64,000 nt of DNA. Source: Bacillus sp. OV322. GTDB lineage: Bacteria; Bacillota; Bacilli; Bacillales; DSM-1321. The position numbers were made by a program, and so were the translations under genes. Numbering within the stretch: position 1 is the stretch's first letter; the number at the start of each line of letters is the position of its first letter. The notes beneath the pieces are model-generated. The model was not told the origin of the DNA. It was given only the letters and a program-made list of their open reading frames with translations, and searched no databases. Positions 8,494-17,376 of this stretch are shown piece after piece. The DNA is taken from NCBI RefSeq assembly GCF_900112495.1, contig NZ_FOMA01000009.1, positions 40,702 to 104,701 of the forward strand. Direction: 5' to 3'.

Positions 8494-9018
8494 ATGAAGC
8501 AAGCATTATTAATTATTGATGTACAAAATGGAATGTTCAATGTAGGTAACGAAGTATATAAGAGTGTTAGCCTGCTTGAAAATTTAGAACGTTTAATAAA
8601 TCAGGCGCGTTTGGCAGAAGCGTCTATTTTTTATATCCAGCATAATGGGCCTGTTGGACATCCTCTGGAATATGGTACAAAGGGCGGGGAGATTCACCCC
8701 AATATTTCTCCACGGAACCAAGATGTTATTATACAAAAAACAACGCCAGATGCGTTTTTTAAAACCGCTTTAGAGAATGAAATGAAAACACGGGGTATTG
8801 AGCATTTAATTATAACGGGCATTCAAACAGAGGCGTGTGTTGATACAACATGCAGGAGGGCGTTTAGTGCTGGATTTCAAGTCACTTTAGCTTCTGATGC
8901 ACATAGTACATGGAATTCGGGTGAAATCACAGCTCAACAAATTATTAACCATCACAATTCCGTATTACGCTGGTTTGCAACTGTTATTCCTAGCACTGAG
9001 ATAATATTTAATACATAA
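8494..9018 (+). CDS. Isochorismatase family cysteine hydrolase
   Basis: 174 residues from ATG 8494 (AAGGAGA 8 bases upstream; the TTG at 8473 has no such site). The family triad is visible: Asp in ALLIIDVQNGMF, Lys in IQKTTPDAFF, and the nucleophile Cys in ITGIQTEACVDTTCRRAF. Members hydrolyse small amides such as nicotinamide or N-carbamoyl compounds, or isochorismate. The substrate cannot be assigned, and there are no siderophore or NAD genes nearby. It is a single gene. Confidence 0.88.
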   Translation: MKQALLIIDVQNGMFNVGNEVYKSVSLLENLERLINQARLAEASIFYIQHNGPVGHPLEYGTKGGEIHPNISPRNQDVIIQKTTPDAFFKTALENEMKTRGIEHLIITGIQTEACVDTTCRRAFSAGFQVTLASDAHSTWNSGEITAQQIINHHNSVLRWFATVIPSTEIIFNT

Positions 9019-9340
9019 CTGAATCCGAAAAATGCGCTTTATCTATTTAATGTGTTTGTTAAAGAAGTAGTGCAACTGTGTTTACAATTTTAAAAATGAT
9101 AGCGAAGTATTTCAAATAAAAATTTCTCCTTTCTATCAGGAGTTTACCCTCAGAGTAAAAGATAAGAAATCGTGGAAATCGATCTGGCTAATTATCGGTG
9201 CATTCCCGATGTGGTTTTTCGTTCAGATGGGTGGCGTGAGATTGTATAAATCTGTATATCCCCATATTGTCAATCCAATATGTTATAATGTTTACAAACC
9301 TTTTAAGCTTTAAATCTTTTTATATTACCTGTACCATCTC

Positions 9341-9369
9341 CCTGCTCGAAACATGAGCAGGTTTTTTTA
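9341..9369 (+). terminator. Terminator hairpin
   Basis: CCTGCTCGAAACATGAGCAGG followed by seven T. Confidence 0.85.
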
Positions 9370-9390
9370 TTATGCAATTTCAGGAGAATA

Positions 9391-9424
9391 TAAAAAAACA
9401 AGCTCTTTTAACAAAGAACTTGTT
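9391..9424 (-). terminator. Terminator of the cold shock gene
   Basis: On the minus strand ACAAGTTCTTTGTT...GAGCTTGT followed by a T run, just after the csp stop. Confidence 0.7.
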
Positions 9425-9442
9425 TGTGACATTCATATGGAA

Positions 9443-9643
9443 TTAAGCTTTTTGAACGTTAGTCGCTTGTGGTCCGCGTTGGCCTTGCTCAACGTCAAAA
9501 GTAACTTTTTGACCTTCGTCTAAAGATTTGAATCCTTCAGATTGAATAGCAGAGAAATGTACAAATACGTCGTCTCCATCTTCGCGTTCGATGAAACCGA
9601 AGCCTTTGTCTGCGTTAAACCATTTTACTGTACCTTGTTCCAT
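9443..9643 (-). CDS. Cold shock protein (CspA/CspB family)
   Basis: 66 residues, the normal length. RNA-binding motifs RNP1 (KGFGFI) and RNP2 (VFVHFSAI) are intact, and [13 protein letters not shown] and the PQATNV end are typical. It acts as a single-stranded RNA/DNA chaperone. A leader of about 100 nt separates its promoter (9754-9782) from the AGGAGG site and ATG, as expected for cold-responsive csp mRNAs. Confidence 0.97.
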   Translation of the reverse strand: MEQGTVKWFNADKGFGFIEREDGDDVFVHFSAIQSEGFKSLDEGQKVTFDVEQGQRGPQATNVQKA

Positions 9644-9753
9644 TTTTGTTGCCTCCTAGTGCGTAAAAACACAATATATTAATATTTTTGCTCACGAGAA
9701 GAAAAGTCCACATTGATACTATTTCATTACACCGAACAAAAATATTCCCTTTT

Positions 9754-9782
9754 ATGATAACAGCATACTGAAGATATTGCAA
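9754..9782 (-). promoter_or_regulatory. Promoter of the cold shock gene
   Basis: On the minus strand TTGCAA (9782-9777), 17 bp, TATCAT (9759-9754). It implies a leader of about 100 nt before the csp ATG. Confidence 0.65.
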
Positions 9783-9826
9783 ATTACTGGATCTGTTACA
9801 AAAATGCAGCTTGAATTAAATGTATA

Positions 9827-9893
9827 CATGACATTTATCATGTACTGGACATGACATCTGGGCCTAATAATGTCCTTATTCTTCCTTTATAAT
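9827..9893 (+). promoter_or_regulatory. des promoter with probable DesR sites
   Basis: CATGACAT occurs twice (9827-9834 and 9850-9857) with ATCATGT between them. A perfect -10 TATAAT (9888-9893) has no good -35, as expected for an activator-dependent promoter. The arrangement fits the DesR-activated des promoter of Bacillus; the assignment is by analogy. Confidence 0.6.
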
Positions 9894-9932
9894 TTGAAGT
9901 ACAGCACAAACAAAAGGAAGTGCATTTGAATA

Positions 9933-10964
9933 ATGACCTTACAAAATACAAAAAACTTGAAAAAACAAATTGCTCCATTTGAACAATCGACGACGAAGGA
10001 AAGTATTTGGCAGATTATTAATACGCTTGGGCCATTTATTATCTTATGGTATCTGGCATATCTGAGCCTTTCCGTTTCTTATTGGTTAACATTAGTTCCA
10101 GCTGTGATAGCTGCTGGATTCTTGACTCGTATTTTCATTATTTTTCATGATTGTACGCATCATTCCTTTTTTAAAAACCGCCGTGTCAATAGAATCGTGG
10201 GAACAGGAATGGGTGTTCTGACTTTATTTCCGTTTGATCAATGGGGACATGAGCATTCTGTTCATCACGCTACAAGCGGTAATTTAGATAAGCGAGGCAC
10301 AGGAGATATTTGGACTCTTACAGTGGATGAATATTTGGCTGCACCGCTTAAACTTCGTTTAGCCTATCGTTTTTATCGCAATCCATTGGTTATGTTTGGA
10401 TTAGGTCCAATTTATGTTTTCCTTCTTAAAAATAGATTTAACAGAAAAGGTGCTAGAAAGAAGGAGAAAATGAATACCTATTTGACAAATGTACTCATCG
10501 TTGTTTTAGCAGGAGTACTATGCTTGGCAGTGGGCTGGCAATCATTCCTTTTAGTACAAGGCTCGATATTCTTAATATCTGGTTCAGTGGGCATCTGGCT
10601 GTTTTACGTACAGCATACTTTTGAGGATTCTTATTTTGAAGAAAATAAGGATTGGGAATATGTATTAGCAGCAGTGGAAGGAAGTTCTTTTTATAAGCTT
10701 CCAAAATTGATGCAATTCCTTACTGGTAATATCGGATACCATCATGTTCATCATTTAAGTCCAAGGGTCCCTAACTATAAATTAGAAGAGGCACACAATA
10801 ATACGCTTCCGTTAAAGAATGTACCGACAATTACTCTTGCTACAAGCTTACGGTCGATCCGTTTCCGCCTATGGGATGAGAAAAACAAGAATTTCATCGG
10901 CTTTAAAGAAGTAAAATATTTAAGGAAAAAAAGTGTTCCTATTAAAGTGAACCCCGAACTATAA
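9933..10964 (+). CDS. des: Acyl-lipid desaturase (Des-like membrane fatty acid desaturase)
   Basis: 343 residues, usual for the family. The three His boxes that bind the di-iron centre are present: HDCTHH (72-77), HEHSVHH (106-112) and HHVHH (270-274), plus QHTFED near 228. Hydrophobic spans at about 30-72 and 183-225 place the boxes on the cytoplasmic face. It should introduce a cis double bond into membrane phospholipid acyl chains at low temperature. It is followed by a terminator, a repeat remnant and a DesR-like gene; the sensor kinase gene desK, usual at this place, is missing. Confidence 0.93.
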   Translation: MTLQNTKNLKKQIAPFEQSTTKESIWQIINTLGPFIILWYLAYLSLSVSYWLTLVPAVIAAGFLTRIFIIFHDCTHHSFFKNRRVNRIVGTGMGVLTLFPFDQWGHEHSVHHATSGNLDKRGTGDIWTLTVDEYLAAPLKLRLAYRFYRNPLVMFGLGPIYVFLLKNRFNRKGARKKEKMNTYLTNVLIVVLAGVLCLAVGWQSFLLVQGSIFLISGSVGIWLFYVQHTFEDSYFEENKDWEYVLAAVEGSSFYKLPKLMQFLTGNIGYHHVHHLSPRVPNYKLEEAHNNTLPLKNVPTITLATSLRSIRFRLWDEKNKNFIGFKEVKYLRKKSVPIKVNPEL

Positions 10965-10970
10965 CGGGCC

Positions 10971-11009
10971 AGACTCCCCTTAATCATTTGTATTCAGGGG
11001 AGTCTTTTT
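10971..11009 (+). terminator. Terminator of des
   Basis: AGACTCCCCT / AGGGGAGTCT hairpin followed by five T. Confidence 0.88.
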
Positions 11010-11012
11010 AAT

Positions 11013-11125
11013 AGGCTGTTTTCGTAAACTTTGTTGATATGCAAGAGTATCGCACCTTACTCTCCAAAAATGGGATTGCCTCACAGAACTCATTAAATAA
11101 CACAATCTAAAATAAAAAAGCCTTT
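11013..11125 (+). repeat. MITE-like repeat, copy 2 (internally deleted)
   Basis: It starts AGGCTGTTTTCGTAAACTTT and resumes at CGCACCTTACTCTCC, then TGGGATTGCCTCACAGAAC and a terminal AAAAAAGCCTTTT. The hairpin core is lost. It lies between des and the DesR-like gene, where desK would be expected. Confidence 0.8.
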
Positions 11126-11158
11126 TAATATAAGCTGACCAATAAGGAGAGATATGAA

Positions 11159-11704
11159 TTGATACGAATTGTAATTGCAGAGGATCAGGAAATGCTATTA
11201 GTGGCAATTAGTTCTCTACTCAATTTTGAAGAAGATATAGAAGTTGTCGGGCTAGCGAGTAATGGGGAAGAAGCACTTACTATGGTGCACGAATTGCAGC
11301 CAGATATATGCATGATGGATATAGAGATGCCTAAAAAGAGCGGGCTTGATGCAGCAGAAGCTTTACAGCCATTTGAATACAGGGTGATCATTTTGACAAC
11401 GTTTAGCAGGAATGGTTATTTTAGGCGTGCTTTAAAAGCGAATGTAAGAGGTTATTTATTGAAAGATAGTCCGAGCGACGTGCTAGCAAGCTCCATACGA
11501 GGCATCATGGATGGAAAGAGAATCTATTCCCCCGAACTTATCGATGATGCCTCCGCTATAAATGAACACGAAATGGAATTGTCAGGACTGATGGATGATA
11601 GTCTTAACACAAATAAAGCCTCTAATCAGCAAAATAACCTGATTGGTACGGCAAGAAAATATCTTTCTGCCATCAAAGGTAAAATGAAATTACCGGCCGG
11701 GTAG
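11159..11704 (+). CDS. desR: DesR-like response regulator with an eroded DNA-binding domain
   Basis: 181 residues. The receiver domain (1-125) is intact, with acidic D9, phospho-acceptor D54 in CMMDIEMP, Thr in IILTTF and the K of LLKDSPS. The later GKRIYSPEL matches DesR. After that, the LuxR-type HTH is hard to recognise: it aligns without gaps to remembered B. subtilis DesR (GTARKYLSAIKGKM against GTVRNYISMILEKL), but the hydrophobic core and the usual DREKEVL...ANG pattern are lost and the last ~18 residues are missing. No frameshift is visible. DNA binding is doubtful. Confidence 0.75.
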   Translation: MIRIVIAEDQEMLLVAISSLLNFEEDIEVVGLASNGEEALTMVHELQPDICMMDIEMPKKSGLDAAEALQPFEYRVIILTTFSRNGYFRRALKANVRGYLLKDSPSDVLASSIRGIMDGKRIYSPELIDDASAINEHEMELSGLMDDSLNTNKASNQQNNLIGTARKYLSAIKGKMKLPAG

Positions 11705-11874
11705 AAATATTTTTTCAACCACATAAAGGGTCACCTATTTTTGGATAAGGCCGCTAATAGTTGGAAATGTAGATTGGCGCTTCTTAGGGGAATTAGTTAA
11801 AGTTGAGAATTGCCGCAGTCTATTTTTTGAGTTTTATGGTATTATTAACCTATTGAAGCTAGGAGCTGATTAAT

Positions 11875-12522
11875 GTGACAACGGATACTATCACGAAAGA
11901 ACAGACCATTTTTAGTCATACGGGAAACAGGATTCAAACGGAAGACAGAGAAATCCGCATCCTTGCCAGATTTGAGGAACCATTGGTTGTCGTTTTGGGA
12001 AATGTCCTGAGTTTTGAAGAATGCGCTGAACTCATCCAGTTATCGAAAGCAAGGATTCTGCGCTCAAAAATAGGTGCTGATAGCAGCGTAAACGAAATAC
12101 GGACAAGCAGAGGTATGTTTTTTGACCAAAATGAAAACGATACCATTTCTAAGATTGAAAAGCGAATAACATCCATCATGGGTATTCCCAATGAAAATAG
12201 CGACGGTATCCAAATCCTGAACTATAAGCCTGGACAAGAATATAAACCCCATTACGATTTTTTCTCCTCCACTAGCAAAGCCGCTCAAAACAACAGGATT
12301 AGTACACTTATAATCTACTTAAATGACGTAGAAGAAGGCGGGGAAACATTTTTCCCTAACTTGAACTTTTCTGTAACACCTCAAAAGGGACTTGCCGTCT
12401 ATTTCGAGTATTTCTACAACGATCAAACACTAAACGAACTGACCCTTCATGGGGGAGCACCTGTTATACAAGGTGAAAAATGGGTAGCAACCCAATGGAT
12501 GAGACGACAAAAATTAAGATAG
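11875..12522 (+). CDS. 2OG-Fe(II) oxygenase, prolyl 4-hydroxylase-like
   Basis: 215 residues from a GTG. The double-stranded beta-helix core is in the C-terminal half with Fe ligands H126 and D128 (YKPHYDFF) and H192 (LTLHGGAPV), and K202 as the 2-oxoglutarate anchor (GEKWVATQW). Length and motifs match the Bacillus P4H type that hydroxylates proline in collagen-like sequences. Such substrates are not in this window. It is a single gene. Confidence 0.9.
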   Translation: MTTDTITKEQTIFSHTGNRIQTEDREIRILARFEEPLVVVLGNVLSFEECAELIQLSKARILRSKIGADSSVNEIRTSRGMFFDQNENDTISKIEKRITSIMGIPNENSDGIQILNYKPGQEYKPHYDFFSSTSKAAQNNRISTLIIYLNDVEEGGETFFPNLNFSVTPQKGLAVYFEYFYNDQTLNELTLHGGAPVIQGEKWVATQWMRRQKLR

Positions 12523-12733
12523 CAAACTATAAATTCCCTACCCATTGATGTAACTCCAGGATATAGGTGGATATAGGTTTGTTTTTAAATATCACTTATA
12601 AAATTACTTTTTGGTGCCTATATTACTTTAAAGTGCGTACTTTTTTTTTGAGTGTATTGATTTATAATCAATTTGTCAGAGGATAAATTTTCATTAACCT
12701 TTTCTAAGACATAGAGTATGGGATCATTAAAAA

Positions 12734-12822
12734 AGGCTGTTTTCGTAAACTTAGCTGTTATTGAACAAGAGACTGATTTCCGCTAATCCCGCAGGAGGTC
12801 AGCACCCTATGCTCCAATCATC
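12734..12822 (+). repeat. MITE-like repeat, copy 3 (internally deleted)
   Basis: AGGCTGTTTTCGTAAACTT...GAACAAGAG..TGATTTCCGCT joined directly to AATCCCGCAGGAG...CTCCAATCA; the middle of the core is missing. Confidence 0.8.
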
Positions 12823-12823
12823 C

Positions 12824-12852
12824 TGGTACATTTCGTGATATGACGATATAAT
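12824..12852 (+). promoter_or_regulatory. Promoter of the ArsR-type gene, apparently leaderless
   Basis: A perfect TATAAT (12847-12852) ends only 7 bp before the ATG at 12860; a weak TGGTAC lies 17 bp further up. Transcription would start at or within a base or two of the ATG, and no ribosome site is visible. Confidence 0.55.
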
Positions 12853-12859
12853 AAAAACC

Positions 12860-13162
12860 ATGAAACCAATTGACATTTTTAAAGCATTATCAAATGAAAC
12901 AAGACTGCAAATCTTAGAATGGTTAAAAGAGCCAGAGAAGCATTTTTCTTTACAAGAAATGAGGGATTTTCACGAAGTAGGGGTGTGTGTGACACAGTTC
13001 CATGAAAAATTGAATGTTACACAATCAACAGCTTCTCAGCATCTTTCCATTCTGTATCGCGCCGGACTTGTGACAGCAACACGTCACGGAAAATGGACAT
13101 ATTATAAAAGGAATGAAGAAGCTTTTAATCAGCTTAAAGAAATCATTGAACATGAAATATAA
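12860..13162 (+). CDS. ArsR family winged-helix regulator
   Basis: 100 residues: IDIFKALSNETRLQILEWLKEPEKHF, recognition region LNVTQSTASQHLSILYRAGLVTATRHGKWTYYKRNEE. One Cys (VCVTQFHEKL) lies before the HTH, but there is no CxC metal site, so it probably senses something other than As/Cd. The neighbour 400 bp downstream is an aldo/keto reductase; ArsR/reductase pairs suggest control of that gene, but a repeat lies between. Confidence 0.92.
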   Translation: MKPIDIFKALSNETRLQILEWLKEPEKHFSLQEMRDFHEVGVCVTQFHEKLNVTQSTASQHLSILYRAGLVTATRHGKWTYYKRNEEAFNQLKEIIEHEI

Positions 13163-13324
13163 GATCTAATGATCAATAGAGCATGTTCAATGTTTTTCTG
13201 TATTTTATAAGTTCCTTGCATGATTTCTTTTTTTATAATACATATCGTTATTATGCGAAATGACGATTTATGTTTATTGAAACCTGTAATGGTAAATAGA
13301 ATAGAAGAAATCAAAGTCTTTTTT

Positions 13325-13520
13325 ATGCTGTTTTCGTAGACTTTGCTGCTATGGAACAAGGGGGTTATTTCCGCTCCCGGAGTCTCGCTTTTAGTGGGGC
13401 GGGCGGTGAGCCTCACGAGCAATGGCTGCGGGGTCTCACCTTCCCCCAAATCCCACAGGAGTCTCGCAACTTACACTCCAATCAATCCGGTTTAACAATG
13501 GGATCGCTTTATTGTTCTCC
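13325..13520 (+). repeat. MITE-like repeat, copy 4 (nearly full)
   Basis: GCTGTTTTCGTAGACTTTGCTG, the hairpin-rich core (GGGGCGGGCGGTGAGCC ... GGGGTCTCACC) and CACTCCAATCAATCCGG are all present; the far end has drifted. Confidence 0.85.
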
Positions 13521-13563
13521 ATATATAAAGCACTCTAACCTAATATAAAAAGGAGTAATAAAT

Positions 13564-14580
13564 ATGCAAATGAAAAACATTTTAAAGGGTAAACTTGGTT
13601 TTGGTTCTGCACCACTAGGAAATATGTATCGTGATATTCCAGACGAAGAAGCAATCGCAACAGTGGAAGCTGCTTGGGAAAGCGGCATTCGTTACTTTGA
13701 CACAGCTCCGCTTTATGGATCTGGATTGGCAGAGATTCGTCTTGGTGAAGCACTGTCGAAAAAAAACCGTGATGATTACATTTTAAGTACAAAAGTGGGC
13801 CGGATTATTTCCGATGAATTGGAAGAGCCATCTGGACGTGATTTGGGAGAAAAAGGGGGACTCTTTGAATTCGGCCGTAAGAATAAAATTATTAATGACT
13901 ATAGCGCGGATGCAACCCTTCGCTCTATCGAGGACAGTTTGAAACGTTTAAAAACAGACTATATCGACTTTGTTTATATTCACGATGTAGCACAGGATTT
14001 CTATGGTGATGAATGGATTTCTCAATTTGAAATGGCCCGGACAGGTGCATTCCGTGCGCTCACACGGTTACGTGAAGAAGGAGTGATTAAGGGCTGGGGA
14101 CTCGGCGTGAACCGGGCAGAAGCGATTGAACTAATGCTGGATTTGGAAGAAGCAAAGCCAGATGTATCCTTGCTCGCTGGGCGTTACACATTATTGGACC
14201 ATGAACGTGCACTGCAGCGGGTCATGCCTGATGCAGTAAAACACAATATGGATATTGTCGTCGGAGGTCCATACAGTTCAGGTGTACTTGCTGGAGGTAC
14301 TCACTTCGAATATCAAAAAGCCTCACCGGAAATTATGGCAAAAGTTGAGAAAATCAAGAACATTGCAGATCGTCACCAAATCAGCATTAAGGCTGCTGCT
14401 TTACAATTTTCATTGGCTAATCCAGCAGTTGCTGCTGTCATTCCTGGAGCCAGCCGTCCAGAGCGGATTACAGAAGATAAAGAGGCATTGAACACTGTAA
14501 TTCCTGCAGCATTCTGGGAAGAAATGCGTGAACAAAAACTGATAGCACCACATGCACCGCTGCCAATCAGCTCTAAATAA
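13564..14580 (+). CDS. Aldo/keto reductase
   Basis: 338 residues forming a complete TIM-barrel reductase. Catalytic tetrad candidates are Asp in RYFDTAPLYGSG, the following Tyr, Lys in LSTKVGR and His in YIHDVA. The C-terminal NADP-binding stretch VAAVIPGASRPERI is present. It resembles the D-threo-aldose 1-dehydrogenase / pyridoxal reductase branch. Start ATG has AAAAGGAG upstream. It ends in a strong terminator. Confidence 0.9.
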   Translation: MQMKNILKGKLGFGSAPLGNMYRDIPDEEAIATVEAAWESGIRYFDTAPLYGSGLAEIRLGEALSKKNRDDYILSTKVGRIISDELEEPSGRDLGEKGGLFEFGRKNKIINDYSADATLRSIEDSLKRLKTDYIDFVYIHDVAQDFYGDEWISQFEMARTGAFRALTRLREEGVIKGWGLGVNRAEAIELMLDLEEAKPDVSLLAGRYTLLDHERALQRVMPDAVKHNMDIVVGGPYSSGVLAGGTHFEYQKASPEIMAKVEKIKNIADRHQISIKAAALQFSLANPAVAAVIPGASRPERITEDKEALNTVIPAAFWEEMREQKLIAPHAPLPISSK

Positions 14581-14595
14581 AAGTAGAGTAAAGTA

Positions 14596-14637
14596 AAAGG
14601 AGTGTCTCTGGTTCCATTTAGAGACACTCCTTTTTTT
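14596..14637 (+). terminator. Terminator of the aldo/keto reductase gene
   Basis: AAAGGAGTGTCTCT / AGAGACACTCCTTT hairpin, T run. Confidence 0.9.
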
Positions 14638-14753
14638 GCATCTATAAAAGAAAGCTATGAACAAAACAAAATATAATTAATAATTCAAAATATATTGAAT
14701 TATAGATTCGTATATATTAGAATTTAGTAAATTGAAATTTTGGAGGAATCGCA

Positions 14754-15800
14754 TTGAAACAGCTTTACCAGATGTCGGACGCTGCCGAAAAAGTAAATCT
14801 ATCAGTGGAATTTTCGCCCGTATGGGAAACTATACTTGGGATTTCAGGTTTTACTCACGAAAAACTTAGACATACATTTGATTTAGATGAAAAGTGGGCT
14901 TTAGAAGAAGCTAAAATGTCAGGAGTCTTAAGGGGACATTTAAAAACAATAGAAATGACAAATTTCTGGTACGCACTTATTATGCTTCAAGATGACTTAT
15001 CATCACCCACTATTCAAGATTTTTCGCACAGTCTCGCTGACATGACGGCATCTAAATTCTACAAAATACTGTTGCCTTATAAGAACCGGGAGAGTGAACC
15101 ACTGAGAAGGGAAACTTTGAGGGATTTTCATGATCCTGAAGCTTTTGAAAAATATGCGGTTATTTTTAAAGATCATGAATATCTAGGAGAATACACACGC
15201 TTTCTCGGAAAATATTCATTTGAAGAAATTTGTGATTTGTTAATAGAGGTCTTGAATGGCTGGCACCAATGGGTAAGTCAATTTGAGGAGTGGGAAAAAT
15301 GGATACAAGCTCTTGAGTTTGAGCAAAAACAATACAGTTCCTTAAAAGTGGATAATCCTATTGAACAGATTGAACAAATTACAAATGGAATTATATATAC
15401 TCCAGAACCATCTGTTTGGAATGTGAAATTGGTTCCTCATGTCTCATACCGGCCCTGGGTATTGACATTCAGATCACCAGAAACAAAGATTTTCTTTTAC
15501 CCAATAAACGAAGACTGCCTTCTGGACACTGGTGTTCCTTCAAATCATTTAATTAAGGGGCATAAGGCATTAGGCGATGATCTCCGCTTAAGATTGCTCT
15601 ATCAATTGGTAAAGGGTCCGCTATCACTCCAGGATTTAAGCAGCCAATTCAACATTTCAAAAACGACGCTGCATCATCAGTTGTCATTGTTGAAGGCAGC
15701 AAAATTTATTAAAGCAGAAAAAGGAATATATTATGCGGATATTAATCAAATCCAGACTTTTTCAGGACTGCTGACAGAATATCTTGGAGGTCAAATATGA
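14754..15800 (+). CDS. ArsR-like winged-helix regulator with a large N-terminal domain
   Basis: 348 residues from a TTG start (GGAGG upstream). Residues 1-250 form a helical, Trp/Glu-rich domain of unknown role; the C-terminal winged helix is LRLLYQLVKGPLSLQDLSSQFNISKTTLHHQLSLLKAAKFIKAEKGIYYADI. The gene overlaps the MFS gene by 4 bp, so it is most likely the local regulator of that exporter. Confidence 0.85.
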   Translation: MKQLYQMSDAAEKVNLSVEFSPVWETILGISGFTHEKLRHTFDLDEKWALEEAKMSGVLRGHLKTIEMTNFWYALIMLQDDLSSPTIQDFSHSLADMTASKFYKILLPYKNRESEPLRRETLRDFHDPEAFEKYAVIFKDHEYLGEYTRFLGKYSFEEICDLLIEVLNGWHQWVSQFEEWEKWIQALEFEQKQYSSLKVDNPIEQIEQITNGIIYTPEPSVWNVKLVPHVSYRPWVLTFRSPETKIFFYPINEDCLLDTGVPSNHLIKGHKALGDDLRLRLLYQLVKGPLSLQDLSSQFNISKTTLHHQLSLLKAAKFIKAEKGIYYADINQIQTFSGLLTEYLGGQI

Positions 15801-17038
15801 AAAAATCCTCCAGGGCTTTTAAAGCGTTATGGGCTGGAGAAATAGTTTCGGAATTTGGCGGAGCTGCAGGAGCAATTATTAATGGCCTTGTATTATATGA
15901 AATTACCGGTTCTAAAGAATGGATGGGAGTACTGTGGCTTGTATACTTTATCCCTTCTTTAATTCTGCAGATGGTCAGCTCCCCATTTCTTAACCATGTT
16001 GAAAAAGGAAAAATGCTAAAAAACATCCAGTTAATCCGTTCGATTTCTTATACGCTCCCGCTTTTAGGCTATTGGGCTTTCTCAAATACAGGGGCAATCA
16101 CAGGACTTGTCTTATTACAATGTATATTGGGGTTATTGCAGCCTATCTATGCCAGCTTAGCTTTCTCTTTGCTGCCTGATATTTGCAAAGAAGACGAGCT
16201 TGCCGCAGCAAATGGATTGCTTGATGGTACACTAAGACTGATGGCCTTTATTGCACCTGGAGTGACTACTTTGCTTTTGGTTGTTATGCCTATGCAATGC
16301 ATCTATGTAATTTCGGCAATGATGTACTTTATAAGCTTTCTCTCCTTATCCCGTATTCAAGTAAAGCTGAATCAACGAATCCCTGCCTGGACTAAAAAGT
16401 TTTGGTGGGCAGAAATGAAGCTTGGTTATAAAATCTTCTTTCAAAAACCAAAACTGGTACGCCTTACTTTCTTATCCTCTTCCGTTCAATTTGCCGTTGG
16501 GGCTTCGATGGTACTGAGTGTTCCATTTATAAGAGGTGACCTAAAGGGCGAGACATGGGAATATGCTATTTTCTCAGGCTGCTTTTCTGTTGGTTATGCA
16601 TTAGGTACGTTATTACTTCGTAAGCTGCCACGGAATAATCAAGTTATGTATTTGGGGTTAGTTGGTGGAGGTGTATCATTTATAATGCTCTTTTTTGTCC
16701 ATCTAACTTCGTTTGCCTGGTTATGTGAATTATTTGGCGGGACGCTGTTTCCTCTCTACAATGCAAATAGTGCAGCAATTTTTCAAAAAGAAGCACCCAG
16801 GGAGCGCTTATCTCAATTAAGTGCGGTCAGATTATTGTTTTTTAGAAGTACCACACCACTAGGAATCCTCTTCGCCTCATCACAATTTATCCATTTCAGC
16901 AGCAGAGAAATATATTTAATTGTTGGAACCCTAATTGCAGCACCTGGTTTATTTTATTTTTTTTCTGCGTTTGGAGAAAAAGAAAACAATCTCCTTGATG
17001 TCCAAAACTCAGTTAATAAAACAGAAGGCACAAGTTGA
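15797..17038 (+). CDS. MFS transporter
   Basis: 413 residues, about 12 membrane segments, with the loop 2-3 pattern partly kept (NHVEKGKMLKN). It resembles MFS drug exporters of the MefA/enterobactin-exporter branch. It is translationally coupled to the upstream regulator. Substrate unknown. Repeat copy 5 begins about 85 bp after its stop. Confidence 0.9.
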   Translation: MKKSSRAFKALWAGEIVSEFGGAAGAIINGLVLYEITGSKEWMGVLWLVYFIPSLILQMVSSPFLNHVEKGKMLKNIQLIRSISYTLPLLGYWAFSNTGAITGLVLLQCILGLLQPIYASLAFSLLPDICKEDELAAANGLLDGTLRLMAFIAPGVTTLLLVVMPMQCIYVISAMMYFISFLSLSRIQVKLNQRIPAWTKKFWWAEMKLGYKIFFQKPKLVRLTFLSSSVQFAVGASMVLSVPFIRGDLKGETWEYAIFSGCFSVGYALGTLLLRKLPRNNQVMYLGLVGGGVSFIMLFFVHLTSFAWLCELFGGTLFPLYNANSAAIFQKEAPRERLSQLSAVRLLFFRSTTPLGILFASSQFIHFSSREIYLIVGTLIAAPGLFYFFSAFGEKENNLLDVQNSVNKTEGTS

Positions 17039-17121
17039 ATAAAAAGGTATCTAAGTATGAAGGGGGATATATTTGTGCGAGATATCGAGCTGATGGAAAT
17101 CCAGGCAGATGTATTATTTAA

Positions 17122-17355
17122 AAAGGCTCTTTTCTTAAAGATTGTTGTTTTTTTTATTTGTAATGGAGGCGTTCCCATTGTTAAGTCAGGTTGATTGGAG
17201 TGTAAGGTGCGAGACTCCTGCGGGATTAGCAGAACAGGTGAGACCCCGCAGGCGTAGCCGAGGAGGCTCAACGGCTGCCCCGCGGAAAGCGAGCATCCTG
17301 GAGCGGAAATCAACCACCTTGTTTCATAGCAACAAAGTTTACGAAAACAGCCTTT
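17122..17355 (-). repeat. MITE-like repeat, copy 5 (full, both ends visible)
   Basis: 234 bp from AAAGGCTCTTTTCTTAAAG to GTTTACGAAAACAGCCTTT. The two ends are imperfect inverted repeats (16 of 19). The core is GC-rich with several nested stems (GGTTGATT/AATCAACC, CCTGCGGG/CCCCGCAGG). No coding function. Confidence 0.9.
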
Positions 17356-17376
17356 AAAAAAGAAAACTCTAGAAAA

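Larger units (their letters stand above)
9019..9442. other. Gene-poor stretch with a 51-codon open frame and two terminators
   Basis: Around 9145-9315 the plus strand has an open frame (VKDKKSWKSIWLIIGAFPMW...) without a good start codon, perhaps a relic of a small membrane protein. A plus-strand terminator lies at 9341-9369 and the csp terminator at 9391-9424. Nothing else is supportable. Confidence 0.4.
12523..12859. other. Intergenic region with a repeat remnant
   Basis: AT-rich sequence without a convincing ORF; it holds repeat copy 3 and the promoter of the ArsR-type gene. Confidence 0.5.
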
